In this document: piece after piece, positions 15,935-26,793 of the stretch
How the letters are laid out: the number at the start of each line of letters is the position of its first letter
How positions within the stretch are numbered: position 1 is the first letter of the stretch
Source of the DNA: Candidatus Competibacter sp.
Lineage (GTDB): Bacteria > Pseudomonadota > Gammaproteobacteria > Competibacterales > Competibacteraceae
Length of the DNA stretch: 46,137 nucleotides
Assembly (NCBI GenBank): GCA_029624815.1
Contig: JARSSH010000065.1
Coordinates: 1-46,137 of the forward strand
Direction of reading: 5' to 3'
The notes under the pieces: model-generated
The model's database searches: none
What the model saw: the letters and a program-made list of their open reading frames with translations, nothing else
What the model was told of the DNA's origin: nothing
Made by a program: the position numbers and the translations under genes

Positions 15935-16903
15935 TTACCTTGCGCGCAAGTTCGCCAAACGCAAGCTTTCCAATACGTCTTTGAGTTCGGTATTGAGCGG
16001 GGCGCTTACCGCGATGTCCCGACCGCCCAGCGGCAGGTTCAAGCTGTGGGCATGCAGAAACAAGCGGCGCAGGCCGCACTGCTCGACCATCGCCCGGTCG
16101 AATACGGAATCGCCGTATTTCGCGTCGCCAGCCAGCGGATGACCGATATGAGCCGCATGAACGCGGATCTGATGGGTACGGCCGGTGGCGATGCTCGCCT
16201 CCAGCAAGGAGGCCAGCTTGAACAGGCTGACCGGGCGAAACCGGGTCAGGGCCGGCTTGCCGTCGCTCACCGCCTCGACCAGCCGCTCGCCGCCGCGCAA
16301 CACGTTGCGGCGCAAAGGCTGGTTCACCTCGCGCGGACCGTGGTTCCAATAACCTCGCACCAAGGCAAGATAGCGTTTCTCCACCCGCCCGGTTCGCAAG
16401 GCGTCCTGAATCGAGCGCAACGCCGCCGGAGTCCGGGCCAGCAGCAAACAGCCACTGGTGTCGCGATCCAGCCGGTGCGCCAGCTCCAGAAACGGCTCTT
16501 GCGGGCGCAGGGCACGCAAGAGTTCGATCACGCCATAATCGACCTCGCTGCCTTTATGCACCGCCAGACCGGCTGGCTTGTCGAGCACCAGCACCTCGCG
16601 ATCCTCATACAGCACGGCCGCCCGCAGGCGTTCCGCCCACTCCGGCGATGGCCGGAACGCTCTTTCGTCTCGCTCGCCCAGTCGCACCGGTGGAACACGC
16701 AATTTATCGCCAGTTTGCAGCCGCCGGCTCGGTTGCGCCCGGCCTCCGTTCAAACGGACTTCCCCCTTGCGCAGGATTCGATAGATCAAGCTCTTGGGCG
16801 CACCCTTCAGCTCGCGCAACAGGAAATTGTCGAGGCGCTGCCCGGCATGTTCCGAAGTAATTTCCAGGTGGCGTACCCCACCGGTGGACACAGAAACAGG
16901 CAT
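15935..16903 (-). CDS. rluC: Ribosomal large subunit pseudouridine synthase C
   Basis: A 322-residue RluA-family enzyme that makes pseudouridine at 23S rRNA positions 955, 2504 and 2580 in E. coli. N-terminal S4 RNA-binding domain (AGQRLDNFLLRELKG...IYRILRKGEVRLNG), catalytic motif LAHRLDRDTSGCLLLA with the essential Asp, and ATGRTHQIRVHAAHIGHPLAGD. The start at 16903 (MPVSVSTGG) places residues where RluC homologues begin; the frame extends upstream without support. Divergent from rne, the usual gammaproteobacterial arrangement, and co-transcribed with the S49 peptidase. Confidence 0.93.
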   Translation of the reverse strand: MPVSVSTGGVRHLEITSEHAGQRLDNFLLRELKGAPKSLIYRILRKGEVRLNGGRAQPSRRLQTGDKLRVPPVRLGERDERAFRPSPEWAERLRAAVLYEDREVLVLDKPAGLAVHKGSEVDYGVIELLRALRPQEPFLELAHRLDRDTSGCLLLARTPAALRSIQDALRTGRVEKRYLALVRGYWNHGPREVNQPLRRNVLRGGERLVEAVSDGKPALTRFRPVSLFKLASLLEASIATGRTHQIRVHAAHIGHPLAGDAKYGDSVFDRAMVEQCGLRRLFLHAHSLNLPLGGRDIAVSAPLNTELKDVLESLRLANLRAR

Positions 16904-17006
16904 CGTTTGAAGCGTACCAGTCGGACTGTTATAGTTCGGGAAGTTGTCGCCGATTGGCCCGAAAGGCCGGCGAAACGCGATTCGCACACGATATCGGTTT
17001 TCACAT

Positions 17007-17033
17007 CCGCACGCCAGTGACACAGGCGTGCGG
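17007..17033 (+). promoter_or_regulatory. Hairpin in the rne leader region
   Basis: CCGCACGCC (17007-17015) and GGCGTGCGG (17025-17033) form a perfect 9-bp stem with a 9-base loop, in the 339-bp gap (16904-17242) between divergent rluC and rne. No gene lies in this gap. E. coli rne has a long 5' leader whose hairpins let RNase E control its own mRNA; this may be an analogue, by position only. Confidence 0.4.
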
Positions 17034-17242
17034 GATTTGTTAAACGGGTTTATTCGCCGCTCGCCCGACCTGTTCCAAGCGGCTCTTGACCGCGCTCCCA
17101 GCCGACTGGTTACGACCTCGCGGCGTATCTGGACTTGCCCGACGCACTGTATTTCAAATCCCCGGGTCTTTTGTTGTTCCAGCTACGCCTCGGCGACAAC
17201 CGCGTCACCGCCGGTGATGGTTGAGCGCAGGGAATCTTTTTG

Positions 17243-20200
17243 ATGAAACGCATGCTGATCAACGCGACTCAGCAGGAAGAGTTGCGCGTGGCCCTCGTGG
17301 ATGGCCAGAAACTTTACGACCTCGACATTGAAACTCCCGCTCGGGAGCAGAAAAAATCCAATGTCTACAAAGGCCGCGTCACCCGTGTCGAACCGGGACT
17401 GGAAGCGGCGTTCGTGGATTACGGCACCGACCGACACGGGTTTCTGCCCTTCAAGGAAATCACCCGCAACTATTTCGACCCCCAATCCATCGCCGACGGC
17501 GGCCGGCCGAATATCCGGGAAGCCATCAAGGAAGGCCAGGATCTGGTGGTCCAGGTGGAAAAGGAAGAGCGCGGCAACAAGGGCGCAGCGCTGACCACCT
17601 TCATCAGTCTGGCCGGCCGCTATCTGGTGTTGATGCCCAACAACCCGCGCGCCGGCGGCGTATCGCGGCGAATCGAAGGCGACGATCGCCAGGAAATTCG
17701 CGAGGTGATGAGCAGTCTCGACATTCCCGACGGCATGGGCCTGATCGTCCGCACCGCCGGCGTGGGCCGCTCGCAGGAAGAATTACAGTGGGATCTCGAT
17801 TACTTGCTGCACCTGTGGCAAGCGATCGAAACCGCCTCTTCCCAGAAGAAAGCCCCATTCCTGATCTACCAGGAAAGCAACATCATCATCCGGGCCTTGC
17901 GCGATTACCTGCGCGCCGATATCGGCGAAATCCTGGTGGACAACCCCACCGTTCACCGTCAGGCACAGGATTTCATGCAACAGGTGATGCCGCACAACCT
18001 GAACAAACTCAAACTGTATCAGGACAACGTGCCTCTGTTCACCCGCTATCAGATCGAATCGCAGATCGAAACCGCCTACCTGCGCGAAGTCGGACTGCCC
18101 TCGGGTGGCGGGATCGTCATCGACTACACCGAAGCGTTGGTATCCGTCGACATCAATTCGGCCCGCGCCACTCGTGGCGCCGATATCGAGGAAACGGCGC
18201 TGACCACCAACCTGGAGGCCGCCGAGGAAATCGCTCGGCAGTTGCGGCTGCGCGATTTAGGCGGTCTGATCGTCATCGACTTCATCGACATGAACGCCGC
18301 CCGCAACCAGCGCGAGGTGGAAACCCGGCTGCGCGAAGCGTTGAAAATGGATCGTGCCCGGGTACAAGTCGGCCGGATTTCCCGGTTTGGCTTGCTGGAA
18401 ATGTCGCGGCAGCGGTTGAGCCCGTCGCTGGACGAAGCCAGTCACATGATTTGCCCGCGCTGCAACGGTCAAGGCACCATCCGCAACATCGACTCATTGG
18501 CGCTCAGCGTGCTGCGGCTGATTCAGGAAGAAGCGATGAAGGACAAGACCGGCCGGGTCGTGGTGCAGTTACCGGTCAAGGTCGCCACCTTCCTGCTCAA
18601 CGAAAAGCGCGAAGCGATCCGCGCCATCGAACAACGCCATCGGGTCGGCGTCATGCTGGTGCCGAACGAATCGCTGGAAACCCCGCACTTCAAGCTCAAC
18701 CGGCTGCGGGTGGACGAACTGTCGGAAACCCAGTTGCCGTCGTACACCCTGGCCGAGGACTTCGAAGAACAATTCGAGCCGGCGGCGGGCACGGCGGCAC
18801 GGGGCGCGGACGAGGAACCAGCGGTCAAGGGCGTCGCGCCGACCACACCGGCCCCGCTTCCCCCGCCCGCGCCGGCGCCCAAGCCCGAAATGAGCCCGAG
18901 CTTCTTTCGCTGGCTGTGGAGCAATCTCTTTCAGCAAGCCCCGCAACAGCAAGCTCAGCCAGAACGAACCGGTCGGTCGGGAGGAGCCCGTTCCGCCAAA
19001 CCGGAGCGGCAGCGGCGCGATCGCGTCGGCCGGCGGCCCGAGACCGAGCCCGCCATGGAAACCGCCACGGTCAAGGACAGTGGTGCACCGGTCATTGCCG
19101 CGACGCCTCCCACCGTGGCCACGCCACCGATCGAGGATTCGCGGCCAGAACCCAAGCCCGATGCCGAAGCCTTGGCGCCGGTTCCCAGCGAAGCGGCGAG
19201 CGAGCATCCCACCAATCCTGAAACCGAAGAGGAAAGCTCCGGTGCGCGCAATCGGCGTGGCCGGCGCGGCGGCCGACGGCGGCGGCGCGGTGAAGCAACC
19301 TCGACGGAAGCGGCCCCGACCAGCGTCGATTCCGGCGGCGAACCCGATGAATCCGATCAAGCGACCGTGTCCGGCTCTGACGACACGGAATCGCACGACG
19401 CGGGCGATTCCGCCGCCGCGCCCGCCGAGACGCCATCGGCCACACCGCAACGGCGCATCCGCAGTGGCCGCCCTCGCTTGCCTCAGGGAACAACCGCCGT
19501 TGTCAAAATTCGATCCACGGGCGCCGTACCGCCGCCGCCATCCGAAGCGCTGACGCCGCCATCGCCTCTACTCATGGAATATCCGGTGGTTGAGGAAAGG
19601 ACGGAACAGCCGGCGAGCCAACACGAAACGGCCCCGTCTCCGACGCAGGCCGAACCGCTGGGTGTGGAACTTGCGCCTTCCCCGGATGAACCGGCTAAAC
19701 CTTCCGAACCGGCGACTGCCTCGATGGAAACGGCGGCTGACCCCACCGACCCCGTACCGGCTCTGCTCGAAATCCCTACTCCGGCAACTTCCGGCACAGT
19801 GGCGACAGACCCGCCAGCATCCGCCGCCGCGGAAATCGCCGCTAGCGAAGTCGAAAACGCCGTGGCCGCACCAGCCACAACCGAGACCGAAGCCATCGCC
19901 ACGCCCGGCGCCGAGGATGCGACGACACTATCGGCCGAAGCTCCAGAACCCAACTCCTCGGCACCCGACGCGACGCTTCCGGTGGCGGTAACCAGCACCG
20001 AGGCTGCTCCAACCGCATCGCCCGACATGGTTGCCGCGGAGTGCGAACCCGAATTGCTGGAAACGACGATTCCGGCGGAAACCATCCTTTCCCCACCGGA
20101 CCACGATCCGATCGCCCCCACGCTTTACCAGGAAGACACGATTTCGGTCGAAGTCGAGGGCGAAGTCGTGGTGGCAACTCTCGCCGCGGTCGATGACGCC

Positions 20201-20299
20201 GGACGGGTGGAGCCCACCCCGGATGAGCCGCAATCCGGCGGATCGGCCGATCCGCCACAGCCGGACTCCGACCTCGATCGGAAGTCAGTCCCTGATTGA
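17243..20299 (+). CDS. rne: Ribonuclease E
   Basis: A 1018-residue endoribonuclease E, the degradosome core. The start [20 protein letters not shown] is nearly identical to the E. coli protein and fixes the ATG at 17243, although a TTG precedes it. The S1 domain is at about 36-120; the catalytic region has VDINSARAT (Asp 303 type) and [15 protein letters not shown] (Asp 346 type), then the zinc link CPRCNGQGT. The C-terminal half from about 510 is low-complexity, rich in Ala, Pro, Glu and Thr, with Arg-rich patches ([14 protein letters not shown] near 675) for RNA binding; it should be disordered. Divergent from rluC. A hairpin terminator follows. Confidence 0.97.
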   Translation: MKRMLINATQQEELRVALVDGQKLYDLDIETPAREQKKSNVYKGRVTRVEPGLEAAFVDYGTDRHGFLPFKEITRNYFDPQSIADGGRPNIREAIKEGQDLVVQVEKEERGNKGAALTTFISLAGRYLVLMPNNPRAGGVSRRIEGDDRQEIREVMSSLDIPDGMGLIVRTAGVGRSQEELQWDLDYLLHLWQAIETASSQKKAPFLIYQESNIIIRALRDYLRADIGEILVDNPTVHRQAQDFMQQVMPHNLNKLKLYQDNVPLFTRYQIESQIETAYLREVGLPSGGGIVIDYTEALVSVDINSARATRGADIEETALTTNLEAAEEIARQLRLRDLGGLIVIDFIDMNAARNQREVETRLREALKMDRARVQVGRISRFGLLEMSRQRLSPSLDEASHMICPRCNGQGTIRNIDSLALSVLRLIQEEAMKDKTGRVVVQLPVKVATFLLNEKREAIRAIEQRHRVGVMLVPNESLETPHFKLNRLRVDELSETQLPSYTLAEDFEEQFEPAAGTAARGADEEPAVKGVAPTTPAPLPPPAPAPKPEMSPSFFRWLWSNLFQQAPQQQAQPERTGRSGGARSAKPERQRRDRVGRRPETEPAMETATVKDSGAPVIAATPPTVATPPIEDSRPEPKPDAEALAPVPSEAASEHPTNPETEEESSGARNRRGRRGGRRRRRGEATSTEAAPTSVDSGGEPDESDQATVSGSDDTESHDAGDSAAAPAETPSATPQRRIRSGRPRLPQGTTAVVKIRSTGAVPPPPSEALTPPSPLLMEYPVVEERTEQPASQHETAPSPTQAEPLGVELAPSPDEPAKPSEPATASMETAADPTDPVPALLEIPTPATSGTVATDPPASAAAEIAASEVENAVAAPATTETEAIATPGAEDATTLSAEAPEPNSSAPDATLPVAVTSTEAAPTASPDMVAAECEPELLETTIPAETILSPPDHDPIAPTLYQEDTISVEVEGEVVVATLAAVDDAGRVEPTPDEPQSGGSADPPQPDSDLDRKSVPD

Positions 20300-20304
20300 C
20301 CGAT

Positions 20305-20337
20305 AAAAAAAGCGGGGCTGGATACCGGCCCCGCTTT
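20305..20337 (-). terminator. Terminator between rne and the phosphatase
   Basis: AAAGCGGGGC (20309-20318) pairs with GCCCCGCTTT (20328-20337) around an 9-base loop. On the minus strand the stem is followed by a run of seven T, so it ends the phosphatase transcript; it may work on rne too, as the genes converge here. Confidence 0.85.
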
Positions 20338-20373
20338 CCGCCGGAGAAGCGCTCGGCCACTGCCGGCTCAACG

Positions 20374-20853
20374 TCAAATCCGATAGCGTTCGCGCAGATG
20401 AAGCAGCAGGCCCTGAGCACCTTCCTCGACCAGATCCATGATCCTTTCGAAACCGGTCGGACCGCCGTAATAGGGGTCTGGGACTTCCCGCTCCGGCAAG
20501 GCGGGAGCAAAATCCATGAACAAGCGAATGCGGGATTGCAATTTCGCGTCCTGACACGCCGCCAGCAGATCCCGGTAATTGGCGCGATCCATTGCCAGCA
20601 GGTAATCGAACTCGACAAAATCGGCCGCCACCACCCGTCTGGCGCGGAGGTTGCGCAAATCCACGCCCCGGCTCAGCGCGGTGGCTTGGCTGCGGCTATC
20701 GGGCGGCGCGCCGATGTGGTAGGAATGGGTGCCGGCCGAATCGACATAGACCTGTTCGACTAGGCCCACTCCTTCCAACATGCGCCGGAATACCCCCTCC
20801 GCCATCGGAGAGCGGCAAATATTACCCATGCACACGAACAATACCTTAACCAT
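20374..20853 (-). CDS. Low-molecular-weight protein tyrosine phosphatase
   Basis: A 159-residue LMW-PTP. The P-loop VCMGNICRSPMAEGVF gives the C(X)5RS signature at residues 8-15, and the general acid loop is PDPYYGG. It removes phosphate from protein tyrosines and in bacteria often controls exopolysaccharide synthesis kinases (Wzb/PtpA type), though no such kinase is here. The start at 20853 (MVKVLFVCMGN) is where the family begins; a longer frame upstream is not supported. It lies beside kdsB and rne as PtpA-type genes do in Pseudomonas. Divergent from the 89-residue gene. Confidence 0.93.
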   Translation of the reverse strand: MVKVLFVCMGNICRSPMAEGVFRRMLEGVGLVEQVYVDSAGTHSYHIGAPPDSRSQATALSRGVDLRNLRARRVVAADFVEFDYLLAMDRANYRDLLAACQDAKLQSRIRLFMDFAPALPEREVPDPYYGGPTGFERIMDLVEEGAQGLLLHLRERYRI

Positions 20854-20948
20854 CGCCTTCGACCTCGCCGCCTCCAAGCGCCGCGGGAAACCGAACACCG
20901 CGCGCATCGTTTGCATTACCCTGACCTCGATCATCCTGGCCGCCGACC

Positions 20949-21218
20949 ATGCCTCGAATCGATCCCGAAAAACTGAAAAAACTGCTGGGCCAGATCCTGC
21001 TTTACCAAGGCCAGGCTTGTCAGGTCATCGAAATCCTGAGCGAGGAGTCGGCGCTGGTATTGCGCGACCACCGGGACCGCAAGGTTTTGCAAGCCAACCA
21101 ATACGGCAATGCCAGCGGCTGGGCGCCGCGAACCTTCACCGTTGCCTTATTGGATGCTCGTCGCGACCGTCTCAATCCCGATTTACCGAGGCTGGCCGAC
21201 CTCGATCTGCTGGTCTGA
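20949..21218 (+). CDS. Small conserved-looking protein of unknown function
   Basis: An 89-residue protein, MPRIDPEKLKKLLGQILLYQ at the start, then QACQVIEILSEESALVLRDH and [24 protein letters not shown]. It reads as a compact helix-plus-beta domain, perhaps a nucleic-acid or SH3-like fold, with no signal peptide. I do not recognise a named family. The ribosome-binding site is weak. Its 3' end overlaps the end of convergent kdsB by 36 bases. Its reading is supported by plausible protein composition rather than by homology I can name. Confidence 0.6.
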   Translation: MPRIDPEKLKKLLGQILLYQGQACQVIEILSEESALVLRDHRDRKVLQANQYGNASGWAPRTFTVALLDARRDRLNPDLPRLADLDLLV

Positions 21219-22001
21219 ACGTTCGAACTCCGCCGCCACCCGCGCCAAGTCGGCTTCGGTGTCGATTCCAGGAGGTGGCGCTTCGGTGGCCTCGATGACG
21301 TGAATGCGGATGCCGTGCCACAGGGCGCGTAACTGCTCCAGCGATTCGGCCTGTTCGGCCGGCGCCGGCGCCAAACGGGGATAGCGGCGCAACACCGCCG
21401 CCCGATAGGCGTAAATCCCGATATGGCGAAAATAAGCAGCGCCGTCGTCCGGCGGATCGGCCGAACCGCCCACACCGATCGCAAAGGCCTCGCGATGCCA
21501 GGGAATCGGAGCGCGGCTGAAATACGACGCATCGTTCCGTGCGTCCCGCACCACCTTGACCACGTTCGGGTCGAACACCTCATCCAGCCGCCGGATCCGG
21601 GCGCAGGCCGTGGCGATGCCGGCTTCGGGACATTCCTCCAGCGCCGCCGCCACCTGCCGGACCAGCGAAGCCGGCATCTGCGGCTCGTCACCCTGCAAGT
21701 TGACGATGATATCGTCATCCGGCCAACCGCGCCGGTTCGCCACTTCCGCCAGCCGGTCGGTACCGGACGGGTGTTCGGGCGCGGTCATGCACACCGCCGC
21801 GCCAAATCCCTCGGCCACCTCGCGGATGCGGGGATCGTCGGTGGCGATTACCACCTCCAGGGCGCCGCTGGCCAAGGCCCGCTGATGCACATGCTGGAGC
21901 AGCGGCCGACCGGCCAGCAGGCGCAGCGGCTTGCCCGGCAGGCGGGTCGAAGCGTAACGGGCCGGAATCGCCACGCGAAACCGGGGAGCGCTCTCACGCA
22001 C
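21183..22001 (-). CDS. kdsB: 3-deoxy-manno-octulosonate cytidylyltransferase
   Basis: A 272-residue CMP-KDO synthetase activating KDO for lipopolysaccharide. Motifs [64 protein letters not shown] and [15 protein letters not shown] are all family-specific. The GTG at 22001 is preferred: GAGG lies nine bases upstream, it overlaps the Trm112 stop for coupling, and it leaves few extra residues before RVAIP. An ATG at 22019 is possible. Part of the lpxK-trm112-kdsB envelope operon; its 3' end overlaps the convergent 89-residue gene. Confidence 0.95.
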   Translation of the reverse strand: MRESAPRFRVAIPARYASTRLPGKPLRLLAGRPLLQHVHQRALASGALEVVIATDDPRIREVAEGFGAAVCMTAPEHPSGTDRLAEVANRRGWPDDDIIVNLQGDEPQMPASLVRQVAAALEECPEAGIATACARIRRLDEVFDPNVVKVVRDARNDASYFSRAPIPWHREAFAIGVGGSADPPDDGAAYFRHIGIYAYRAAVLRRYPRLAPAPAEQAESLEQLRALWHGIRIHVIEATEAPPPGIDTEADLARVAAEFERSDQQIEVGQPR

Positions 22002-22182
22002 TCGGATCGACCTCGTCATCCGCCAGCCGTCGCGCCTCGGCTTCCAGCATGACCGGAATGCCGTCGCGCACGGGATAGGCCAGACGACTCTCCCAGCAGA
22101 TCAGTTCCTGTCGCGCCTTATCGTAGGTCAGCGGCGCCTTGCTGACCGGACAAACCAGAATATCCAGCAATTTCTTATCCAT
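21994..22182 (-). CDS. Trm112-family small zinc-ribbon-like protein (YcaR type)
   Basis: A 62-residue Trm112/YcaR protein: [20 protein letters not shown], then [20 protein letters not shown]. Eukaryotic Trm112 activates methyltransferases; bacterial copies sit beside kdsB and lpxK, and their role is open. The family's zinc cysteines are mostly replaced here (one CPV and one ICW Cys), as in other gammaproteobacterial copies. The start at 22182 is chosen from homology; a long upstream extension in frame shadows lpxK. It lies ten bases after lpxK and overlaps kdsB. Confidence 0.88.
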   Translation of the reverse strand: MDKKLLDILVCPVSKAPLTYDKARQELICWESRLAYPVRDGIPVMLEAEARRLADDEVDPSA

Positions 22183-22192
22183 CTCGTTTATC

Positions 22193-23248
22193 TCATCCTC
22201 CGGAAGCATCGAGTTGGGGATGCGTGCCAGCCCCTCGGCCCGGTTTTCCTCGTTCGCGTCGTATGCCTTTGGCCAGAGCCACCGCCGCCAGCCGCTTGAG
22301 AAAGTGCTCCTCGAAATCCGGATCGAGCCGGGCATCCACTGGAATATACCAGTACCCCTCGGCCGCGAACGTCCGACATTTGACGGCGTCCTTCTCGGTC
22401 ATCAGCACCGGCAAATCCTGTCGAAAATGCAGGTCTTCGGGTTTAAAGCGATGATGATCCGGAAAGGGATGCTCGATCAGCCGCAACCGGGCGTGCCGCA
22501 AGTGATCGAAGAACCGCCCCGGATCGCCGATGCCGGCCACGGCGTGGACGGTGCCGTGACGGAACCCGGTCAGCGCGCTGCTGACACAGGGATCGCCCAA
22601 ATTCACGGCGGTTTCACCGCGCAGGGACATCAGATATTCCCCGCCGCAAGCCGCGCCGTTGCCGACCACGAAATCAACCTCGCGCAACCGGGACGGCGGT
22701 TCCCGCAACGGCCCGGCGGGCAGACAGGCCCCGTTGCCCAGCCGGCGAAAACCGACCACCGCGATTTCAATGTCGCGCCGCAGGCGATAATGTTGCAAGC
22801 CGTCGTCGCTCAGGATCACGTTGCATTCGTAAGTCTCCAACAGAACCCGCGCCGCCGCAACCCGGTCGGGATCGACCACGACCGGGCAGCGACAGCGCCG
22901 GGCCAGCATGACCGGTTCGTCACCCACCTGGCTTGGATCGCCGTCGATCGTGACGTGGCGCGGCCATTCGGCGGACTGACCGCCGTAACCGCGACTGACG
23001 ATACCGGGTTTGTAGCCGGATTCCCGCAGCAGTTCCACCAGGCGGGCCACCAGCGGCGTCTTGCCGGCGCCACCGACGCTGATGTTACCCACCACAACCA
23101 CCGGCGCGGCGACCGCTTCGCTGTACAGGAAACCGTGCTTGTACAACAGCCGCCGCCCTCGCACCACCGCCCCGAACAACAGGCTGAACGGCCACAACAA
23201 CACGGCGACCAGATTCAGGGAATACCCATGGCGATCCAGCCAGTTCAT
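22193..23248 (-). CDS. lpxK: Tetraacyldisaccharide 4'-kinase
   Basis: A 351-residue LpxK, phosphorylating the lipid A precursor at the 4' position at the inner membrane. N-terminal membrane-associated helix ([19 protein letters not shown]), Walker [22 protein letters not shown] (in part: [12 protein letters not shown]), GIVSRGYGG, and the family motif [19 protein letters not shown] (in part: DDGLQHYRL), then MTEKDAVKC near the end. It is two bases after exbD. The tail after residue 330 is Gly/Arg/Pro-rich and probably flexible. Confidence 0.95.
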   Translation of the reverse strand: MNWLDRHGYSLNLVAVLLWPFSLLFGAVVRGRRLLYKHGFLYSEAVAAPVVVVGNISVGGAGKTPLVARLVELLRESGYKPGIVSRGYGGQSAEWPRHVTIDGDPSQVGDEPVMLARRCRCPVVVDPDRVAAARVLLETYECNVILSDDGLQHYRLRRDIEIAVVGFRRLGNGACLPAGPLREPPSRLREVDFVVGNGAACGGEYLMSLRGETAVNLGDPCVSSALTGFRHGTVHAVAGIGDPGRFFDHLRHARLRLIEHPFPDHHRFKPEDLHFRQDLPVLMTEKDAVKCRTFAAEGYWYIPVDARLDPDFEEHFLKRLAAVALAKGIRRERGKPGRGAGTHPQLDASGG

Positions 23249-23250
23249 GA

Positions 23251-23732
<482 letters not shown>

Positions 23733-23736
<4 letters not shown>

Positions 23737-24359
23737 GGCCGCTGCGCCCCCGCATCTGTCCCGCCATCCAGCAAGTCGATCAATTGCAGGGTCTCCTGCT
23801 CCATGCGCACCACCAGTTCGTCCACCCGGCCCTGGAAATAGCGGTAGAACAGCAGGCTGGGAATGGCGACGGTCAACCCGGCCGCCGTCGTCACCAGCGC
23901 CTCGGCGATCCCCACCGACAGTAGGCTGAAATTGCTGTTGCCCTGCACGGAAACCACCTGAAAGATCTTGATCATGCCGGCCACGGTGCCCAACAGGCCC
24001 AATAGCGGACTGATGGCCGCGATGGTGCCCAGGGTATTGAGAAACCGCTCCAACTCATGCGCGACATGGCGCCCAGTGTCTTCGATCCGCTCCCGCAAAA
24101 CTTCCCGGGACCGGCCGCGGTTGGCCAAACCCGCCGCCACGATTCGGCCCAGCGGCGAAGTCAGCGGCAACGTTTGCACCTCCCCCGGACTAATCGCCCC
24201 GAGTTCCATCCAGTGCTGGAGAATCGCCATCAACCGCCCAGGCAGCACCCGCGCCCGCCGCAGCGCCAGCAGACGCTCGAAGATGATGATCGCCGCCACC
24301 AGCGAGCAGACTAGAATCGGCACGATCAGCCAACCGCCAGCCTTGATCAGCTCAGGCAC
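23733..24359 (-). CDS. exbB: ExbB/TolQ-type proton channel protein
   Basis: A 208-residue MotA/TolQ/ExbB family protein with three transmembrane segments: GGWLIVPILVCSLVAAIIIFE near the start, TIAAISPLLGLLGTVAGMIKIF (in part: SPLLGLLGTVAGM) and GIAEALVTTAAGLTVAIPSLL (in part: IAEALVTTAAGL). These last two carry the family's channel motifs. The start is GTG at 24359. The gene is upstream of exbD with a four-base overlap. It lies 99 bases after comEC; no gene is in the gap. Confidence 0.93.
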
Positions 24360-24458
24360 GCTACTGTCTCCATCCTGCTTTGCATCGTCGCTTTTCCCGG
24401 TGTCCAGTAGGCGCTCATCATACTGGATTTAAGGTGCTTGTCGCAGCACCGCCTCCAG

Positions 24459-26774
24459 TCAGGGCGCGGTCCAGTAACGACGGTGGTCGCGCCGGTATCG
24501 CTCGGGCGCCAGCGGCCGGTCCGGCTCCAGCCGGAAGGTGAGCGCCCCTTCATGAGAGGCGTCGAGCAGCGTGGCGCCGCTGGCCTGATAGCGGGTCGCG
24601 GTTTCCGGGCGGGGATAACCGAACCGGTTGCGGTAACCGGTCGAGAACAATACGTAACGCGGCCGTACTTCGGTTAGAAACGCGGACGCCGACAAATTGC
24701 GCCGGCCCTGATGCGGGGCGACCAACACCTCGGCGGCCAGTCCGGCGCCGTAGCTTGCGGCCAGGGCGGTCTCGGCGCGCGTTTCGATATCTCCCGGCAG
24801 CAACACGCGACCGGCCGACCCGATCACCTGGAGTACGCAGGAAGCCTCGTCGCCAACAAACCCCGTTTCCGGTGGATGCAACAGCCGAAACCGCACGCCA
24901 TCCCATTCCCAGCTCTGGCCAGCCCGACAGTGTTCGGCGCCATCGATCGGCGTCTGCTCCAGTGACGAGGTCAGAATGCGCTCGACCGACATCTCCTCTC
25001 GCAGCGAGCGCACGCCACCGGTGTGCTGTTTGTCGGCGTGGCTAACGACCAACATATCCAACTTGACCACGCCCTGCCGGCGCAAAAAGGGGGCAATCAC
25101 GGCCCGGCCGGCATCCAACGTTTCCCCCAATCGCGGCCCGGTATCGTAAACCAGCACATGGTTCCGGGTCCGCACCACCGCCGCCAGCCCCGGCCCTACA
25201 TCCAACAAGGTGAACCAGACCCCGCCCGACGGAGGAGCGGCGACGGGTGGCCACAGCAAGGGCAGACACAACGGCAAGCCCAGCCAGCGGCCCGGCAGTC
25301 CGCGAGGCCCCAGCAACAGCGCCACGCCCGGCAGGGCGAACGCCAGCGCCCATGGCGGTGGCTCCGGCCGGTACCACACCAGACCCGGCCACCGATCCAG
25401 CCAGAGCAGAACCCGCCAAAGTCCCTCCAGGGTCAGCGCCGCCCCTTCCAGCAATAGCGCCTGCACGGCGGGACCGATCCAGTCCGCAAGCACCGCCAGC
25501 AAAGTCAACGGCAGCACCGTACAGCCCACCCAGGGAATGGCGATCAGGTTGGCCAGCGGCGAAAGCAACGGGAATCGCTGGAAAAAAAGCAGTAACAGCG
25601 GCAACAAAGCCAAGGTGATGCCCCACTGCAAACGGATCGTCCGGCCGAGCGGCCAGTGCTCGCGCCAGCGCCCGCCGACGCTGTAGAGAATCGCCGCCAC
25701 CGCGCCGAACGACAGCCAGAATCCGACCAGCAAGGGTGCTCCAGGTTCGGCGACCAACACCACCAGCAACGCCAGCGCCAGAATGCGGCCAGGCACGGCG
25801 GCTCGCAGGACGATCAACGCGGTCATCGCCACCGCCAGCATGAGGAAAGAGCGCTGCGCCGGCACCGCAAGACCGGACAGCAGCGCGTAGCCGCCCGCTC
25901 CGACCAGAGCGGCCAGAGCGGCCGCCCGCGTGGCTGGCCAGCGCAGGGCCAACGCCGGAATCCGGCTCCAGAATCCCCAGACCAACGCGAACACCATGCC
26001 GGCCACCAAGCCGATGTGCGAGCCGGAAATGGACATCAGGTGACCGACGCCGGTGCGGTTGAACACCTCCCATTGCCAGGACGCGATGCCGCTCTGCTCG
26101 CCCACCGCCAGCGCGGTCAATATCCCGGTTTGCGGATTGTCGGGGAGCAACCGCTCGAAGGTCTCGGCCACGCGCTGGCGGTAGCGATCCAGCGGATAGC
26201 GTTCGGCCCCGGCCAGCAGGCGGGGAGCGGGATGAGAACGAATGGTGCCGGTAGCGACGATGCCTTTGGCGTACAGCCAGCGCTCATAGTCGAAACCGCC
26301 GGGATTGAGCAGGCCACGCGGCCTCTTTAGCCGAACCGCGAAGCCCCAACGGTCGCCGACCCGCAAGGGGGGAACTCCGTTCGCCGCATTTTCGATGCCG
26401 GTGGAGTCGTTCCACCACGACAGCCGCAACCGTTGGCCAACAAGAAGAGCGGGCTCCTCGCCTTGCGCCAGCCCCCGATCAATCACGAACTCAAAGCGGG
26501 TGCTGCGTCTCTCGCGATCCGGGATGGCGGCGATCCAGCCCTCCACCCACATCTCGACGCCTTCCAGCTCCGCCGGGAACAGAGTGGGCGACGGCACCAG
26601 CCATAACGCCCACAGAAACCCAGCCACGCTCCAAGCCGGCAACCGCCAGCGGGGCGCGAACGCAAGCACCGCCAGCGCACCGGGCAATCCCAAGATCCAG
26701 GCGCGAGTCGGCAATTCCGGTAGCGCCTGCAAGACCAGTATTCCCAGCAAAAAGGCGACGGCTCCCAAGCGCAT
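24459..26774 (-). CDS. comEC: DNA internalization-related competence protein ComEC/Rec2
   Basis: A 771-residue ComEC. Order: N-terminal DUF4131 membrane region, competence domain with about ten membrane helices including VGHLMSISGSHIGLVAGMVF (in part: HLMSISGSHIGL), and a C-terminal metallo-beta-lactamase domain with WFTLLDVGPGLAAVVRT and VVSHADKQHTGG, then APHQGRRNLSASAFL. The family moves one DNA strand across the inner membrane in transformation. The SHxDxDHxGG metal motif reads SHADKQHTGG, so one Asp is Lys-Gln; APHQG is APHHG elsewhere. It follows lolD by 19 bases. Confidence 0.94.
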   Translation of the reverse strand: MRLGAVAFLLGILVLQALPELPTRAWILGLPGALAVLAFAPRWRLPAWSVAGFLWALWLVPSPTLFPAELEGVEMWVEGWIAAIPDRERRSTRFEFVIDRGLAQGEEPALLVGQRLRLSWWNDSTGIENAANGVPPLRVGDRWGFAVRLKRPRGLLNPGGFDYERWLYAKGIVATGTIRSHPAPRLLAGAERYPLDRYRQRVAETFERLLPDNPQTGILTALAVGEQSGIASWQWEVFNRTGVGHLMSISGSHIGLVAGMVFALVWGFWSRIPALALRWPATRAAALAALVGAGGYALLSGLAVPAQRSFLMLAVAMTALIVLRAAVPGRILALALLVVLVAEPGAPLLVGFWLSFGAVAAILYSVGGRWREHWPLGRTIRLQWGITLALLPLLLLFFQRFPLLSPLANLIAIPWVGCTVLPLTLLAVLADWIGPAVQALLLEGAALTLEGLWRVLLWLDRWPGLVWYRPEPPPWALAFALPGVALLLGPRGLPGRWLGLPLCLPLLWPPVAAPPSGGVWFTLLDVGPGLAAVVRTRNHVLVYDTGPRLGETLDAGRAVIAPFLRRQGVVKLDMLVVSHADKQHTGGVRSLREEMSVERILTSSLEQTPIDGAEHCRAGQSWEWDGVRFRLLHPPETGFVGDEASCVLQVIGSAGRVLLPGDIETRAETALAASYGAGLAAEVLVAPHQGRRNLSASAFLTEVRPRYVLFSTGYRNRFGYPRPETATRYQASGATLLDASHEGALTFRLEPDRPLAPERYRRDHRRYWTAP

Positions 26775-26793
26775 GAGCGGTCACCGATGCCTC

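Noticed and set aside
19483-20121. 212-codon minus-strand frame rich in Ser, Gly, Ala and Val
   Set aside because: Antisense to the low-complexity tail of RNase E, so its composition is a by-product.
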